This document shows positions 10,052 through 18,387 of a stretch of 64,000 nt of DNA, in pieces. The translations under genes were made by a program, and so were the position numbers. Each line of letters opens with the position of its first letter. Positions within the stretch are counted from its first letter, which is position 1. The notes beneath the pieces were generated by a model. It was given only the letters and a program-made list of their open reading frames with translations. It did not search any database and was not told where the DNA came from. Source of the stretch: Microtetraspora malaysiensis (lineage in GTDB: Bacteria; Actinomycetota; Actinomycetes; Streptosporangiales; Streptosporangiaceae); assembly GCF_001528665.1 (NCBI RefSeq), contig NZ_BBYJ01000029.1, positions 1 through 64,000 of the forward strand, read 5' to 3'.

Positions 10052-10981
10052 ATGACCAGCAGCACGCGCGAGCGGGAGCCGCGGCTGGACGACGCGGAGT
10101 TCCGGTCGTACTACGGGCGGCCAGTGATCAAACGGCCGATCTGGCACGTGCCGCACATGCCGGCCTACCTGTACCTGGGCGGGCTGTCCGGGGCGTCCTC
10201 ACTCATGGCGGTCCTGGCCCGGGCCACCGGGCGGCCCCGCCTGGCCCGCACCACGCGGATCGCCGCCGCGGCCGGGGCGGCCGGGGGCACCGTCCTCCTG
10301 ATCGCCGAGCTGGGCCGGCCCACCCGGTTCCTCAACATGCTCCGCATGTTCAAGCCGTCCTCCCCGATGAGCGTCGGCTCGTGGATCCTCGCCGCCCAGG
10401 GCGGCCTGTCGGCGGCCGCGGCCGCCTCCGCCGTGACCGGGATCCTGCCCGCCGCCGGCGACGCCGCCGCCCTCGCCACGGCGGTGACCGGGCCGCTGAC
10501 CGCGACGTACACGGCCGTGCTGGTCGCCGACACCGCCGTGCCCGCCTGGCACGCGGGCTACCGGGAGCTGCCGTTCCTGTTCGCCGGGAGCGCGCTGGCC
10601 AGCGCCGGAGCGGTCGCCATGCTCACCACGCCCCGGGCCGACGCCGGCCCGGCCCGCGCCGTCGCGGCGCTCGGAGCCGCCGCCGAGACCGCCGCCGCCA
10701 CGATGCTGGAACGGCGGCTCGGCCTGGTCGGCGAGCCGTACCGGGAGGGGCGGGCGGGACGCCTGCTGAGCGCGGCCCGCGCGCTCAGCGCGGGCGGCGG
10801 CCTGCTCGCGCTGCTCGCCGGACGCAGCCGGGCCGCCACCGTGGCCTCCGGCCTCGCGCTGACCGCCGGGGCGCTGTGCACGCGGTTCGGCATCCTCGAG
10901 GCGGGCCGCGCCTCCGCCGCCGATCCCAAATACACCGTGGTGCCGCAGCGGGAACGCCTCGACGCGAGCGCCGTCCGGTGA
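10052..10981 (+). CDS. NrfD/PsrC-type membrane subunit of the formate dehydrogenase
   Basis: A 309-residue polytopic membrane protein of the NrfD/PsrC family with about eight hydrophobic segments. It is expected to pass electrons from the iron-sulfur subunit to menaquinone. The cytoplasmic start with FRSYYGRPVIKRPIWHVPHMPAYLYLGGLSG is the usual family entry, and ELGRPTRFLNMLRMFKPSSP is the conserved loop after the second or third helix. The ATG at 10052 has GAGAGG upstream and lies 52 bases after fdhB. There is no FdnI-type cytochrome b subunit nearby, so this is a haem-free FdhA-FdhB-NrfD complex. Confidence 0.88.
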   Translation: MTSSTREREPRLDDAEFRSYYGRPVIKRPIWHVPHMPAYLYLGGLSGASSLMAVLARATGRPRLARTTRIAAAAGAAGGTVLLIAELGRPTRFLNMLRMFKPSSPMSVGSWILAAQGGLSAAAAASAVTGILPAAGDAAALATAVTGPLTATYTAVLVADTAVPAWHAGYRELPFLFAGSALASAGAVAMLTTPRADAGPARAVAALGAAAETAAATMLERRLGLVGEPYREGRAGRLLSAARALSAGGGLLALLAGRSRAATVASGLALTAGALCTRFGILEAGRASAADPKYTVVPQRERLDASAVR

Positions 10982-11050
10982 ACCGGCCCCGGTGTGCCTT
11001 GCCGAATGCGACGACACGAATGACTCCATCCGCATGACGGGCGCACAACG

Positions 11051-11096
11051 AAGAGGCGGCCCCATGGTCACCTGCGTGATCATGGGGCCGCCTCTT
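11051..11096. terminator. Strong hairpin ending the formate dehydrogenase operon
   Basis: A 16-bp perfect inverted repeat (AAGAGGCGGCCCCATG and its complement). The stem continues partly into the loop (TCAC/GTGA). It is followed by TTTCGG on the plus strand and by TT on the minus strand, so it can end both the fdh operon and the convergent small secreted-protein gene. Confidence 0.85.
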
Positions 11097-11157
11097 TCGG
11101 AGCTACTTCGCCATCAGCGCCGGCCGGAGTGGGTCCGGCCTCCGCACATGGGCGGGG

Positions 11158-11478
11158 TCAGCAGCGGTTGGCGCCGTCGAAGCTCCTGGGGCCGCGCGGC
11201 ACCTTGCTGCTGATGGTGACGCCGGGCCGCGCTGTCTGGCAGCTCCCGTCCACGCCGTGCGCCCAGATGATCTTCAGGTTCAGCGTGTAGCCGCAGTCGT
11301 TCCGGGCGTAGCCGGTCTTGGTGATGGTGCCCGTCTGCTGCCAGACGGTGACGCAGGTCGGGGCGTTGCCCATGGGGGCCGCCGACGTGGACGCGGCGGC
11401 GGTGCCCTGGAGGGTGAGGAGGGTGATGCCGGCGCCGAAAGCGGCCCCGGCGATGGCGGTCCTGAAGTGTGTGCGCAC
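11158..11478 (-). CDS. Small secreted four-cysteine protein resembling tendamistat-type alpha-amylase inhibitors
   Basis: A 106-residue precursor with a signal peptide of about 28 residues (cleavage near GTAAAS-TS). The mature part, ~75 residues, begins APTCVTVWQQ and contains four cysteines. Their order, NDCGYTLNLKIIW, then VDGSCQTARPG, then a C-terminal NRC, closely follows tendamistat-type proteins (APSCVTLYQS, DNGC followed by TVTVKVVYE, TEGLC, then ARC). Two disulfides are expected. The Trp-Arg-Tyr triad that blocks mammalian amylase is absent here, so inhibitory activity is uncertain. Fold assignment is from remembered motifs only. It stands alone between terminators. Confidence 0.55.
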   Translation of the reverse strand: MRTHFRTAIAGAAFGAGITLLTLQGTAAASTSAAPMGNAPTCVTVWQQTGTITKTGYARNDCGYTLNLKIIWAHGVDGSCQTARPGVTISSKVPRGPRSFDGANRC

Positions 11479-11824
11479 GGAAGATGATCCCTTTCTCTGC
11501 TGTGGAGCTGCGATGAGAACGGTCCAACCCGCCCCGGCCTCGGCCGGGCGGGGCGCGGTCCGAGGGCGGGAGCAGGGCCCACCATCTCAACCGCGTCGCG
11601 GGCGCGGCTACCGCCACGAGCCACAACACCTCTCTCGCGGGTTGACGGCGTGGCGACCGTAACGTTTCGCGAGGCGCGCCGAGATTGCGGTGGACCCTCG
11701 CATACCGGACGCGCTGCACGGACGTGAGTGCTCATGTCCGGCTGCCCGCCGATGCCCGGGCGCCGGACCGGCCGGCACCCGGGCACGGTGAAGAACGTCT
11801 CCTCGGCCTCGCGACCGCGCTCGG

Positions 11825-12871
11825 TCAGCGCAGGCGCAGCGCCGCGCGCTCGCGGGGGACGAGCTCGCCGACCACCGGCGCGCCCGGGACCTCGCCCGCC
11901 ACGAGCAGCCCCCCGGACGTCTGCGCGTCGGCGAGCAGCAGCAGCTCGGCGGCGTCGCAGCTCCCCGGATCGAGGTGGGGCTCCACCCAGGCCAGATTGC
12001 GCCGGGTGCCGCCGCTCACATAGCCGTCCCGCACCGCCTCCCGCGCTCCCTCCAGGTATGGCATGGCCGCCACGTCCACGACCGCCGTGACGCCGCTCGC
12101 CCTGGCCAGCTTGTAGAGGTGGCCGAGCAGCCCGAAGCCGGTCACGTCCGTGGCGCACCGCGCCCCCGCCGCGAGCGCCGCCCGCGCCGCGTCCCGGTTC
12201 AACGTGGTCATCGCGGCCACGGCCTGCGGGAACACCTCGCCGGTCGCCTTGTGCCTGGTGTTCAGCACGCCGACGCCGAGCGGCTTGGTGAGGGAGATCG
12301 GCAGCCCGGCGCGGCCCGCGTCGATGCGCAGCAGCCGGTCCGGGTCGGCCAGGCCGGTGACGGCCATGCCGTACTTGGGCTCCGGGTCGTCCACGCTGTG
12401 GCCGCCCGCCACGTGGCAGCCCGCCGTCCGCGCCACGTCGAGGCCGCCGCGCAGCACCTCTGCGACGAGGTCCATCGGCAGGGTGTCACGTGGCCAGCCC
12501 AGCAGGTTGACCGCCACCAGCGGCTCCCCGCCCACGGCGTACACGTCCGAGAGCGCGTTGGTGGCGGCGATCCGCCCCCAGTCGTACGGGTCGTCCACGA
12601 CGGGGGTGAAGAAGTCGGCCGTCGCGACGACCGCCCGGCCGCCCTCGATCCTGACCACGGCCGCGTCGTCCCCGTCGTCCAGCCCGACGAGCAACTCGCC
12701 CGCCGCGCCGTCGTCCGGCCCGCCCATGAGGCCGGCCAGGATGGACTCCAGCTCTCCCGGAGGGATCTTGCAGGCGCAGCCGCCCCCGTGGGCGTACTGC
12801 GTGAGTCGTACCCCGCCGACCGGCGGGTCGTGTTGTGATGTGGAGCCGGGCTCGGTCGTCGTTCCGGTCAT
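11825..12871 (-). CDS. selD: Selenide, water dikinase (selenophosphate synthetase)
   Basis: A 348-residue SelD, which makes selenophosphate from selenide and ATP for Sec-tRNA synthesis. The N-terminal active-site loop reads HGGGCACKIPPGEL: the first Cys takes the place of the catalytic Cys/Sec and the Lys follows at the usual spacing (E. coli has GCGCK). The ATP-binding metal site DDAAV, the FFTPVVDDPYDWGRIAATNALSDVYAVGG region and the later AGGHSVDDPEPKYG are all present. It is divergent from tRNA-Sec and close to the Sec-containing fdhA, a coherent selenium module. selA and selB do not appear in this window. Confidence 0.95.
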   Translation of the reverse strand: MTGTTTEPGSTSQHDPPVGGVRLTQYAHGGGCACKIPPGELESILAGLMGGPDDGAAGELLVGLDDGDDAAVVRIEGGRAVVATADFFTPVVDDPYDWGRIAATNALSDVYAVGGEPLVAVNLLGWPRDTLPMDLVAEVLRGGLDVARTAGCHVAGGHSVDDPEPKYGMAVTGLADPDRLLRIDAGRAGLPISLTKPLGVGVLNTRHKATGEVFPQAVAAMTTLNRDAARAALAAGARCATDVTGFGLLGHLYKLARASGVTAVVDVAAMPYLEGAREAVRDGYVSGGTRRNLAWVEPHLDPGSCDAAELLLLADAQTSGGLLVAGEVPGAPVVGELVPRERAALRLR

Positions 12872-12964
12872 GCCGCCTCACATGGGTCGATCTGGACAGA
12901 AGTGGGGAGGTTCATGAACACCGCTCGTGATGGCCCTTACCCGCCCGCCGGTACGTTCTCCCGT

Positions 12965-13060
12965 GGAGGCGTCTGGGCGCCTGGTGGCCCCCGCGATCTT
13001 CAACATCGACGAGGCCGAGGATCTCGGTCTGGCGGGTTCGATTCCCGTCCGCCTCCGCCA
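12965..13060 (+). tRNA. selC: tRNA-Sec (anticodon UCA)
   Basis: A 96-nt selenocysteine tRNA with encoded CCA. The acceptor GGAGGCG pairs with CGCCTCC; the 3' end is GCCA at 13057-13060. The anticodon loop CTTCAAC (12998-13004) puts TCA at 13000-13002 between CGAT and ATCG. A long variable arm (CCGAG-GAT-CTCGG) and a T arm with loop TTCGATT follow. The extended acceptor/T region and long variable arm are typical of SelC. It serves the UGA codon in fdhA. Its 3' half is repeated at 24120-24182. Confidence 0.93.
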
Positions 13061-13093
13061 CTGCCCGGCAAGCCACGACGCGTTCCAAACACC

Positions 13094-13453
13094 GTCAACG
13101 ACCGCGCCGCCCAGATCCGGGAACTCGCCGCCGCCGGCGCCCCACTCCCGCGGGGCGACAAGACCTGGCGCGAGCTGTTTGCCGAGCGCGGCGTCGAGCT
13201 TTAGGTATACGTCTTAGACGAGCCCGATCATCACGCGCAGGCGGCGATCGAGGCTCTACCCGCCGACGCTGTCCCGCGCTTGGCCGACGCGTACAGGCTT
13301 CTCAAGACGGCGCCGCGGAGCGGCGCCCCGCTACAGGCGGCCAACCCTGACGGGAACATGCTGACCATGGAGTTCGGGGAACGCGGCCTGGTCACCTACA
13401 TGGTTCTCGAAGAGCAAGGCAAGGTGTTCATCGTCCGCGTCCAGTGGATCTAA
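13094..13453 (+). pseudogene. Degenerate toxin-antitoxin-like pair next to tRNA-Sec
   Basis: Two coding-like segments lie in the same reading frame, separated by a TAG at 13202-13204. The first, about 36 codons, ends WRELFAERGVEL and resembles the C-terminus of a short antitoxin. The second, about 82 codons to the TAA at 13451, reads like a RelE/ParE-fold toxin (DAYRLLKTAPRSG, GLVTYMVLEEQGKVFIVRVQWI). Neither has a convincing start codon: the second begins right after the TAG with GTA. I take this as the decayed remains of a small mobile module at the start of the island. The RelE/ParE reading rests on pattern only. Confidence 0.4.
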
Positions 13454-13694
13454 CGGGGGCACTTCGCTGGCTACCTGGCCCCGCTGCCGTTCAGCCCTGA
13501 TGCCCTGCTCCGCACGCCTGGAGCGGGGCATCACGGCGTTTCCAAGACGATTACCTGCGTTGCTGCAAGGGGGGAGTGCGTGTCATTTCCGTGACGGACC
13601 GGAGACCGGAGCCTAGATCGTCGGCTACGGCCCAAAGCCCCCTATGCGGGACATACTCGACCCTGGCCTGTCCTGTACAGCAGGGGAGAGCGGC

Positions 13695-14060
13695 ATGGAT
13701 TACGCGCAAAACGCAGACGGTGTGAAAGTCCAAGCCGCCCGCGACCTTCCAGACGGGGAGTACCGCTGCCTCGTCTGCACGCAAGTGCAGACTGTGGTGC
13801 GGCTCGGGGAGCGGAGGCCCCACTTCAGGCACAGGGGTGGGCCGTGTCCGGGAAGGCCGGTGCCCGAGCCGCCCGTGGAGCCGTTGGTGGAGACGCCACC
13901 GGCGAAGCCGATGATCGAGAGCGTTCCGGTCGCCGACCGCCCCCAGCGTGGCGACCTCATGCGGCCAGCACAGCGCGGGCTGCTGCGACGCATCGGGGCG
14001 TGGGCGAAGGGCGCCCTCGCGTGGTTGCGGGGCCGATCGGACACCGAGTCGGCCGCCTGA
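13695..14060 (+). CDS. CoiA-like zinc-binding protein (short)
   Basis: A 121-residue protein. The N-terminal half carries YRCLVCTQVQTVVRLGERR followed by PHFRHRGGPC, which matches the zinc-binding N-terminal module of CoiA-like nucleases (CPxC, then a strand with a basic turn, then HFxHxxxxxC). The nuclease domain of CoiA is missing. The rest is a Pro-rich linker (PVPEPPVEPLVETPP) and a basic, Trp-containing tail that may be amphipathic. Such short versions occur in actinobacterial mobile islands. The ATG at 13695 has GGGGAGAG upstream and was chosen over one at 13644. Role unknown. Confidence 0.55.
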   Translation: MDYAQNADGVKVQAARDLPDGEYRCLVCTQVQTVVRLGERRPHFRHRGGPCPGRPVPEPPVEPLVETPPAKPMIESVPVADRPQRGDLMRPAQRGLLRRIGAWAKGALAWLRGRSDTESAA

Positions 14061-14167
14061 GATCAGGCGGCATCGTTCTCTCGCGTTCGAGATCGTTCCG
14101 CGCTTTTCGGTAGCGTCCGCTGGCGTCCGGGCGCGTCCGGCTGCGCATCCCATGTAGCTGTACAGGC

Positions 14168-14199
14168 GTGCCCCGGTCCCTCCGAGGGGGCCGGGGCAC
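14168..14199. terminator. Hairpin after the CoiA-like gene
   Basis: Inverted repeat GTGCCCCGG with its complement CCGGGGCAC; the inner bases CCC/GGG extend the stem. It lies between the CoiA-like gene and the toxin-antitoxin promoter region and is a plausible intrinsic terminator. Confidence 0.55.
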
Positions 14200-14243
14200 A
14201 GACAGGGTTTTCATACCGGACTTCTACCGGGTAGTTTTTTGGT

Positions 14244-14510
14244 ATGACTGTGGAGATGACGAGCATCAAGGTACCCAAGAACCTGCGCGACCGGCTCAAC
14301 GCCCTGGCTGACGAGCGCGGCCGCGGAACCACCCTCGCCCAGGTCCTCGAAGGCCTCCTGGAAGACCACGAGACGAACATGTACCGCAACCGCATGGCCT
14401 ACATGGAAGTCGCCGCTCGCGCTCAGGAAGACGCCGAGGGCATGGCTCGCGCCGAGCGCCAAGCCGAGCCGATGATCAACTACCTACGCCGACGCGAGGC
14501 CAGCCAGTGA
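14244..14510 (+). CDS. Ribbon-helix-helix antitoxin
   Basis: An 88-residue antitoxin. TSIKVPKNLRDRLNALADERG followed by TLAQVLEGLLED is a classic ribbon-helix-helix DNA-binding segment (strand, helix, turn, helix). The charged C-terminal half (residues 45-88) would wrap the toxin. Two TACCGG elements (near 14213 and 14226) lie just upstream of the start and could be its autoregulatory operator. The stop codon overlaps the start of the PIN toxin by 4 bases, so the two are translationally coupled, as usual for type II modules. Confidence 0.75.
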   Translation: MTVEMTSIKVPKNLRDRLNALADERGRGTTLAQVLEGLLEDHETNMYRNRMAYMEVAARAQEDAEGMARAERQAEPMINYLRRREASQ

Positions 14511-14935
14511 GCTCCTACGGGTACGTCCTCGACGACACCGTCCTAGTCGAACTCGGCCGCAGGGACCTGGACCTGCACAGGCTCATCATTGTGTTCGACC
14601 GCAGCCACGTCCGCACGAGCGTCCCCGCTGTCACGCTGGCCGTCGCTGAGGCGGAGCTATCGCCCGACCAGCGGCGGGTGATCCGCGGGATGCTTGACGT
14701 GCTGGAGCACATCCACTTAGAGGTCATCTCCACGCAGGCCGAAACAGAGCGGCTCACTGAGGTTGTGGCCCGCATGGACCAGCCGGTGGATATGGCCGCC
14801 GCTCACGCGGTCGCTGTGTCGCAGTACCTCGACTGGCCGATCTTGACGCTCGATCTCAGACGGTGGGAGACGGTCAAGGCGTATCTGCCGTGGCCTGTCG
14901 AGCTGGTCGAGATCGCCGACCCGGGAAAGTCCTGA
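14507..14935 (+). CDS. PIN-domain toxin
   Basis: A 142-residue PIN-fold ribonuclease toxin, expected to cleave RNA when released from its antitoxin. The early acidic pair (YVLDDTVLVEL, residues 6-16), a middle acidic residue in VAEAELS and the late motif AAAHAVAVSQYLDWPILTLDLRRW (Asp at about residue 120) fit the PIN catalytic set. The start is a GTG at 14507 overlapping the antitoxin stop. The pair looks intact and may stabilise the island. The exact RNA target cannot be read from sequence. Confidence 0.72.
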   Translation: MSSYGYVLDDTVLVELGRRDLDLHRLIIVFDRSHVRTSVPAVTLAVAEAELSPDQRRVIRGMLDVLEHIHLEVISTQAETERLTEVVARMDQPVDMAAAHAVAVSQYLDWPILTLDLRRWETVKAYLPWPVELVEIADPGKS

Positions 14936-15034
14936 CCCAGCCGAAGGGGAGCCAGTGGCTGGCGCGACACCTAGGCTTGAGCGCCTTGAGAGCGCCCCAA
15001 CCGCGTCACATCGCGAAATGGGGCGTTCGGCGTC

Positions 15035-16144
15035 TCAGATGGGCGACGCCCGCCGGTAGCCGATCGCCGTGGCCAGCTCACGCACCCCCGACGCCTTGGA
15101 GTGCCGCTCGATGAGCTGGACGGCCATCGAACGGATAGCCGGGCGGTCGCGCACCTCCGGCACCGATTCACGACATGCGGCGAGCAGGGCGAGTGCGGTC
15201 TGCTCGGGCTTGCCCCACTGCCACCAGGCGCGCGCCAGATCCGTGTGCAGCCGCCCTCGACGCTCCGGTGTGGGCAACTGGCTCGGATGTAGGCTGCGGC
15301 CGGCGTCGAGCGCAGCCCCCGCGTCGCCCAGCCGCCAATGCACACTGACCTCGTACCCCGTGACGTGAGCGGAGCTGATCGCTACACGCTGACCAGGGAG
15401 CGTAGGCAGACGGGCTGCGGCCTCTCTCGCTTCTTTGCTCATCGCCAAGGCACGGTCGCGATCACCGAGCCGGGCCGCGTTGTAGGCGCCAGCGCACAAC
15501 ATCTGCGTGTAGGTGGCGGCCTCGGAGGGCCGGGCGAGCCCGGTGGATTCCAAGAGCGCGATTGCGCGCAGCACGACCTGATCGGCAACCGTCGCGCGGC
15601 CCTCGTGGCGCAGCACGATGCCCAGGCACCGAGCTGAGGCGGCCTCACTGACCGGTGAGCCGGACAGTCGGGCGAGCATTGTGGCGCGGTCCGCGGTGAT
15701 CCGGCTCGCCTGGTGGCTGCCGATTTTGTTGAGGGCCACGGTCGCCAGGTCATAGCAGGAGGCCGCCAGCGCGTAGGCGTCCGGTCTGGCGTGGTAGTCG
15801 GCGGCCTCGTGCGCGGCACCCAGCAGGTCGGGCAGGTCGGCGATCAGCCGCGTCAGGTCGCCCATGTCGTATCGGTCTCGCGCCTGCGCGAGCCGGGCGG
15901 TGACGCGGGATAGGTCCGGAGGGCTGGACGCTGCCGGCAATACCGCCAAGGCGTCGTCCAGCTTGATCAGCAGCTGCATGGGGATCGCTAGCCCCACGGC
16001 GGACAGGAGGGTACGGCGGTGCATCGGGTCCTCCTCGGCCTGAGGGGCTGTCGTGGCTACCGTAGCCACAGGAGAGATCGGAATATCAAGGAGCGCGCCC
16101 AGGACATGCGGAGGGATCTGGACCGACCCCGCGACTCGCCGCAC
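15035..16144 (-). pseudogene. N-terminally truncated XRE-type regulator (TPR-like C-terminal part)
   Basis: Encodes up to 369 residues that look like the C-terminal two thirds of an actinobacterial XRE-family regulator: a linker with the characteristic QIPPHVLGALLDIP, then helical TPR-like repeats (ARCLGIVLRHEGR, RLGDRDRALAMSKEAREAA, WRLGDAGAALDAGRSLHPSQ). The N-terminal helix-turn-helix is missing. Reading upstream in frame gives only a few codons before a stop, and the neighbouring sequence belongs to a NUDIX gene. I think a deletion removed the DNA-binding half. It could alternatively be a free-standing TPR protein starting at the GTG at 16144. Confidence 0.55.
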
Positions 16145-16190
16145 GCTGGCTAGTCTCTAACCGAGGCGGTACGCAATAGCCCCTGGCCGG

Positions 16191-16767
16191 TCACCAGAAG
16201 AGGTGTGTCCGCTCGCCCCCGAGGTAGCGGTGCGCGGCGATGAACAAACGCAGGTAGAGCTGATCGCCATCTGTGTCGAGGTAGCCCGGTATGAGTTTGT
16301 CGCGGCTCAAGGTCCCGTCCACGTATTCGCGGCCCTCCTCGGTGCGGAGAAGATAGCGGGCGGCCACCTTGACGCGGTCGCCGCCGGCGAGGGCGATCGC
16401 GTCGCTCAGGTCGATCTGGACGAGCCCGGACACCTCGCTGTCGTCGAGCGGTATCTCCTCGAGGCTGGCGTCCAGGGGGAGGAGGTGCCAGTACTGGAAC
16501 TCCCGCTCAACCCAGCCAGGATCGAGGGTCACCGCGGTCTGCCGGATCCCAAGCGGCTGTAGCTCCCAGTAGGCGATGTCGAGGCCGAGTTCCTCCCGCA
16601 CCTCTCGGACGCCGTCTGGGACGCTCCTCTCCGGCTTCGTAGTGGCCGCCCACCGTGAAGTCGGCATAGTCCGGCCGGTCGAAGGCGTACCGGCCGGGCG
16701 ACTTCTTCTGCAGAAGCACCGTGCCGCTGGTGGGGTTGACGGCCAGGCAGGAGAACGTCCGATGCCG
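16191..16767 (-). pseudogene. Frameshifted NUDIX hydrolase
   Basis: A NUDIX hydrolase of about 190 residues broken by one indel near 16625. The first part is in one frame (RTFSCLAVNPTSGTVLLQKK, then DYADFTVGGHYEAGE) and the rest in another (VPDGVREVREELGLDIAYWE onward). Together they rebuild the NUDIX box GGHYEAGE...GVREVREELGLD. The downstream IRQTAVTLDPGWVEREFQYWHL is typical of a conserved cytoplasmic NUDIX group. Its 5' end is fused out of frame to the ATPase remnant, and no proper start codon remains. A 28-nt piece of it recurs inverted at 18134-18161. Confidence 0.65.
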
Positions 16768-17351
16768 AGGATCGGCGAGTGCGTGGCGCATACGATCTGC
16801 CCGCCCTGCCGGGCCACGCGATCCATGAGGCCCATGAGCTGGAGGCAAGAGCTGAACGACAACGCGGCCTCCGGCTCGTCCATCAGGTACAGCCCCGGCC
16901 CGGACACCATCCGGTCCAAGACGGTGAAGAACCCCTCCCCGTGCGACTGCTCAGTCAGGTCGTCCTCCCAGAAGCCGTACCGGCCTGACACGTTCTGCGC
17001 GAGGTTAAACAGCGTCTCGACACGGAAGAAGAACCCGCGCCGCTTCAGGCGGGGCCCGTCCAGGAGACGGAACCCGGCGACGGTCAGCTCGGCGTCCAGC
17101 ACCTCGCCCAGCATGGTGGTGGGTCCGCGGCTGGCGTACTTCGTGCCAGCCTTGCCACCCTCGGCGTTGATGCCGCACGCGTCGGCGATCGCCTCGACGA
17201 TCGTGGACTTGCCTGAGCCGTTCTCGCCGATGAAGAAGGTCACCCCAGCGGTGAAGCGCAGGCCCCGGCCGCTCAACATTCGGACGGCGGGGAGGATGAA
17301 CGGCCACTCGTCGCGTGCGCGGCCCGGGACGCGAATGCGGGTGAGCAGCAC
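16763..17351 (-). pseudogene. 3'-truncated AAA ATPase (SbcC/RecF-like, AAA_21 type)
   Basis: The first ~195 codons of a small ABC/SMC-like ATPase: Walker A GENGSGKST (about residues 43-51), the Q-loop area, signature-like ALSFSSCLQL, Walker B GLYLMDEPEAAL, and the H-loop in QIVCATHSPIL. The family normally continues about 30-50 residues beyond ATHSPIL, but here the coding sequence runs out and joins a NUDIX gene in a different frame. A deletion that fused two genes is the simplest reading. The Walker motifs are intact, so a product ending in scrambled residues could still be made. It follows the phosphotransferase-like gene by 3 bases. Confidence 0.65.
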
Positions 17352-17354
17352 GCC

Positions 17355-18116
17355 CTACCTCCTCGCGGCGGGGCGCAGCAGGTCCTCCGCGTGGGACCGG
17401 ACAGGGCCGGAAAGAGCGAGGTAGTCGCCGCCGGCCGCCCGGTCGAGGATGTGCGCAGCGGCCGAGAGCTGAGCGAGACGACCAGCCGGCGAGTCGAGCA
17501 GATCGGCGAACACCTCGTGGACGCGGGCCGCGACCTCCGGGACCGGGAGGCTGTGCAGGTAGAGGACAGCGGCGCCGTACCCGGCCGGCGCCATGCCCCA
17601 GTACTCCCAATCCGGCAGGTAGAGGCTGGGCTGGGTGAGGTTGGCCCAGTGCAGGTCGGTGTGCTCGGTCCGCAGCACCGGCTCCGGGACGCCCAAAGCC
17701 TGGCCGTAGAAGTCCTTCGCCCGGCGGACGGCGTCGCGCGGGTCGTGGTCGCCCCGCGTGGTCGGCGTGACGGCCAGAGTATCTAGCGCGGCACGGAGCT
17801 CCAGCCACCAGGAGACGCGCAGCGCGAGAGGCGCGGTGAGCTCCAGCGTGGGAGAGCACGGCGAGTCCGGCACATACGTCAGGAGCTCGCCGTAGATCGC
17901 GATCGGAGGTTCGCTCCAGTCGACACGGTCGATCAGTTCGGGCTTCGGTACACGCTTGATGGCGGCGGCGTCCCGGTTGCCCGTCCACGCTTCGCCGCCT
18001 GCCCAGTCCTGGTGTTCTGCGGTCGCGCGCAGCCAGACCCGGCCGCCTTGGCGGAGGGCGGCCGATCCGATGGTTCGGTCATGCCAGCCGAACACCGCCG
18101 GACCCGTCGGGGTCAC
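17355..18116 (-). CDS. Aminoglycoside phosphotransferase-like kinase family protein
   Basis: A 253-residue protein of the aminoglycoside/choline kinase fold. The catalytic loop is HTDLHWANLT (Asp as general base, Asn for metal) and the metal-binding motif is LYLPDWEYWG, which replaces the usual DWE/DFE. The N-lobe is short and degenerate and lacks an obvious Gly-rich loop, although a Lys occurs in AIKRVPKPEL. It starts with GTG at 18116. In related loci such proteins sit beside an ATPase and a NUDIX gene, as here. The substrate is unknown, and an antibiotic-kinase role cannot be claimed from sequence. Confidence 0.65.
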   Translation of the reverse strand: MTPTGPAVFGWHDRTIGSAALRQGGRVWLRATAEHQDWAGGEAWTGNRDAAAIKRVPKPELIDRVDWSEPPIAIYGELLTYVPDSPCSPTLELTAPLALRVSWWLELRAALDTLAVTPTTRGDHDPRDAVRRAKDFYGQALGVPEPVLRTEHTDLHWANLTQPSLYLPDWEYWGMAPAGYGAAVLYLHSLPVPEVAARVHEVFADLLDSPAGRLAQLSAAAHILDRAAGGDYLALSGPVRSHAEDLLRPAARR

Positions 18117-18133
18117 GTCGAGGCGCGGTGAGC

Positions 18134-18161
18134 TCCGGCAGACCGCGGTGACCCTCGATCC
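18134..18161 (+). repeat. 28-nt inverted copy of a NUDIX gene segment
   Basis: Bases 18134-18161 are the exact reverse complement of 16519-16546, inside the frameshifted NUDIX gene on the other strand, and encode the same LRQTAVTLDP peptide. It is a fragment left by local rearrangement. The rest of 18117-18387 shows no gene that I can support. Confidence 0.75.
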
Positions 18162-18387
18162 GGTGGCCTACAGCAAGGCCGCACAGCCCGCGGCTCCGAT
18201 CATTGCAGCGCTGGGGCGCATCATGCCCGACTGTGTGGTCCCGCTGTTCCCCACGCAGAACCACAATCCAGTACAGCAGACCGAGCGGGTAACGGGGCGC
18301 GGGTGGTGAGCATGGGATCGAGCCGGTCGTGCCGGTCGGGCGTGCCGACTGGGGCTGCGACGAGCCCTTCTGGGTAGGGGCTCGGCT

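Noticed and set aside
9996-10055. Alternative start for the NrfD-type subunit at 9996
   Set aside because: That ATG is in another frame; the ATG at 10052 has a GAGAGG site and the conserved N-terminus.
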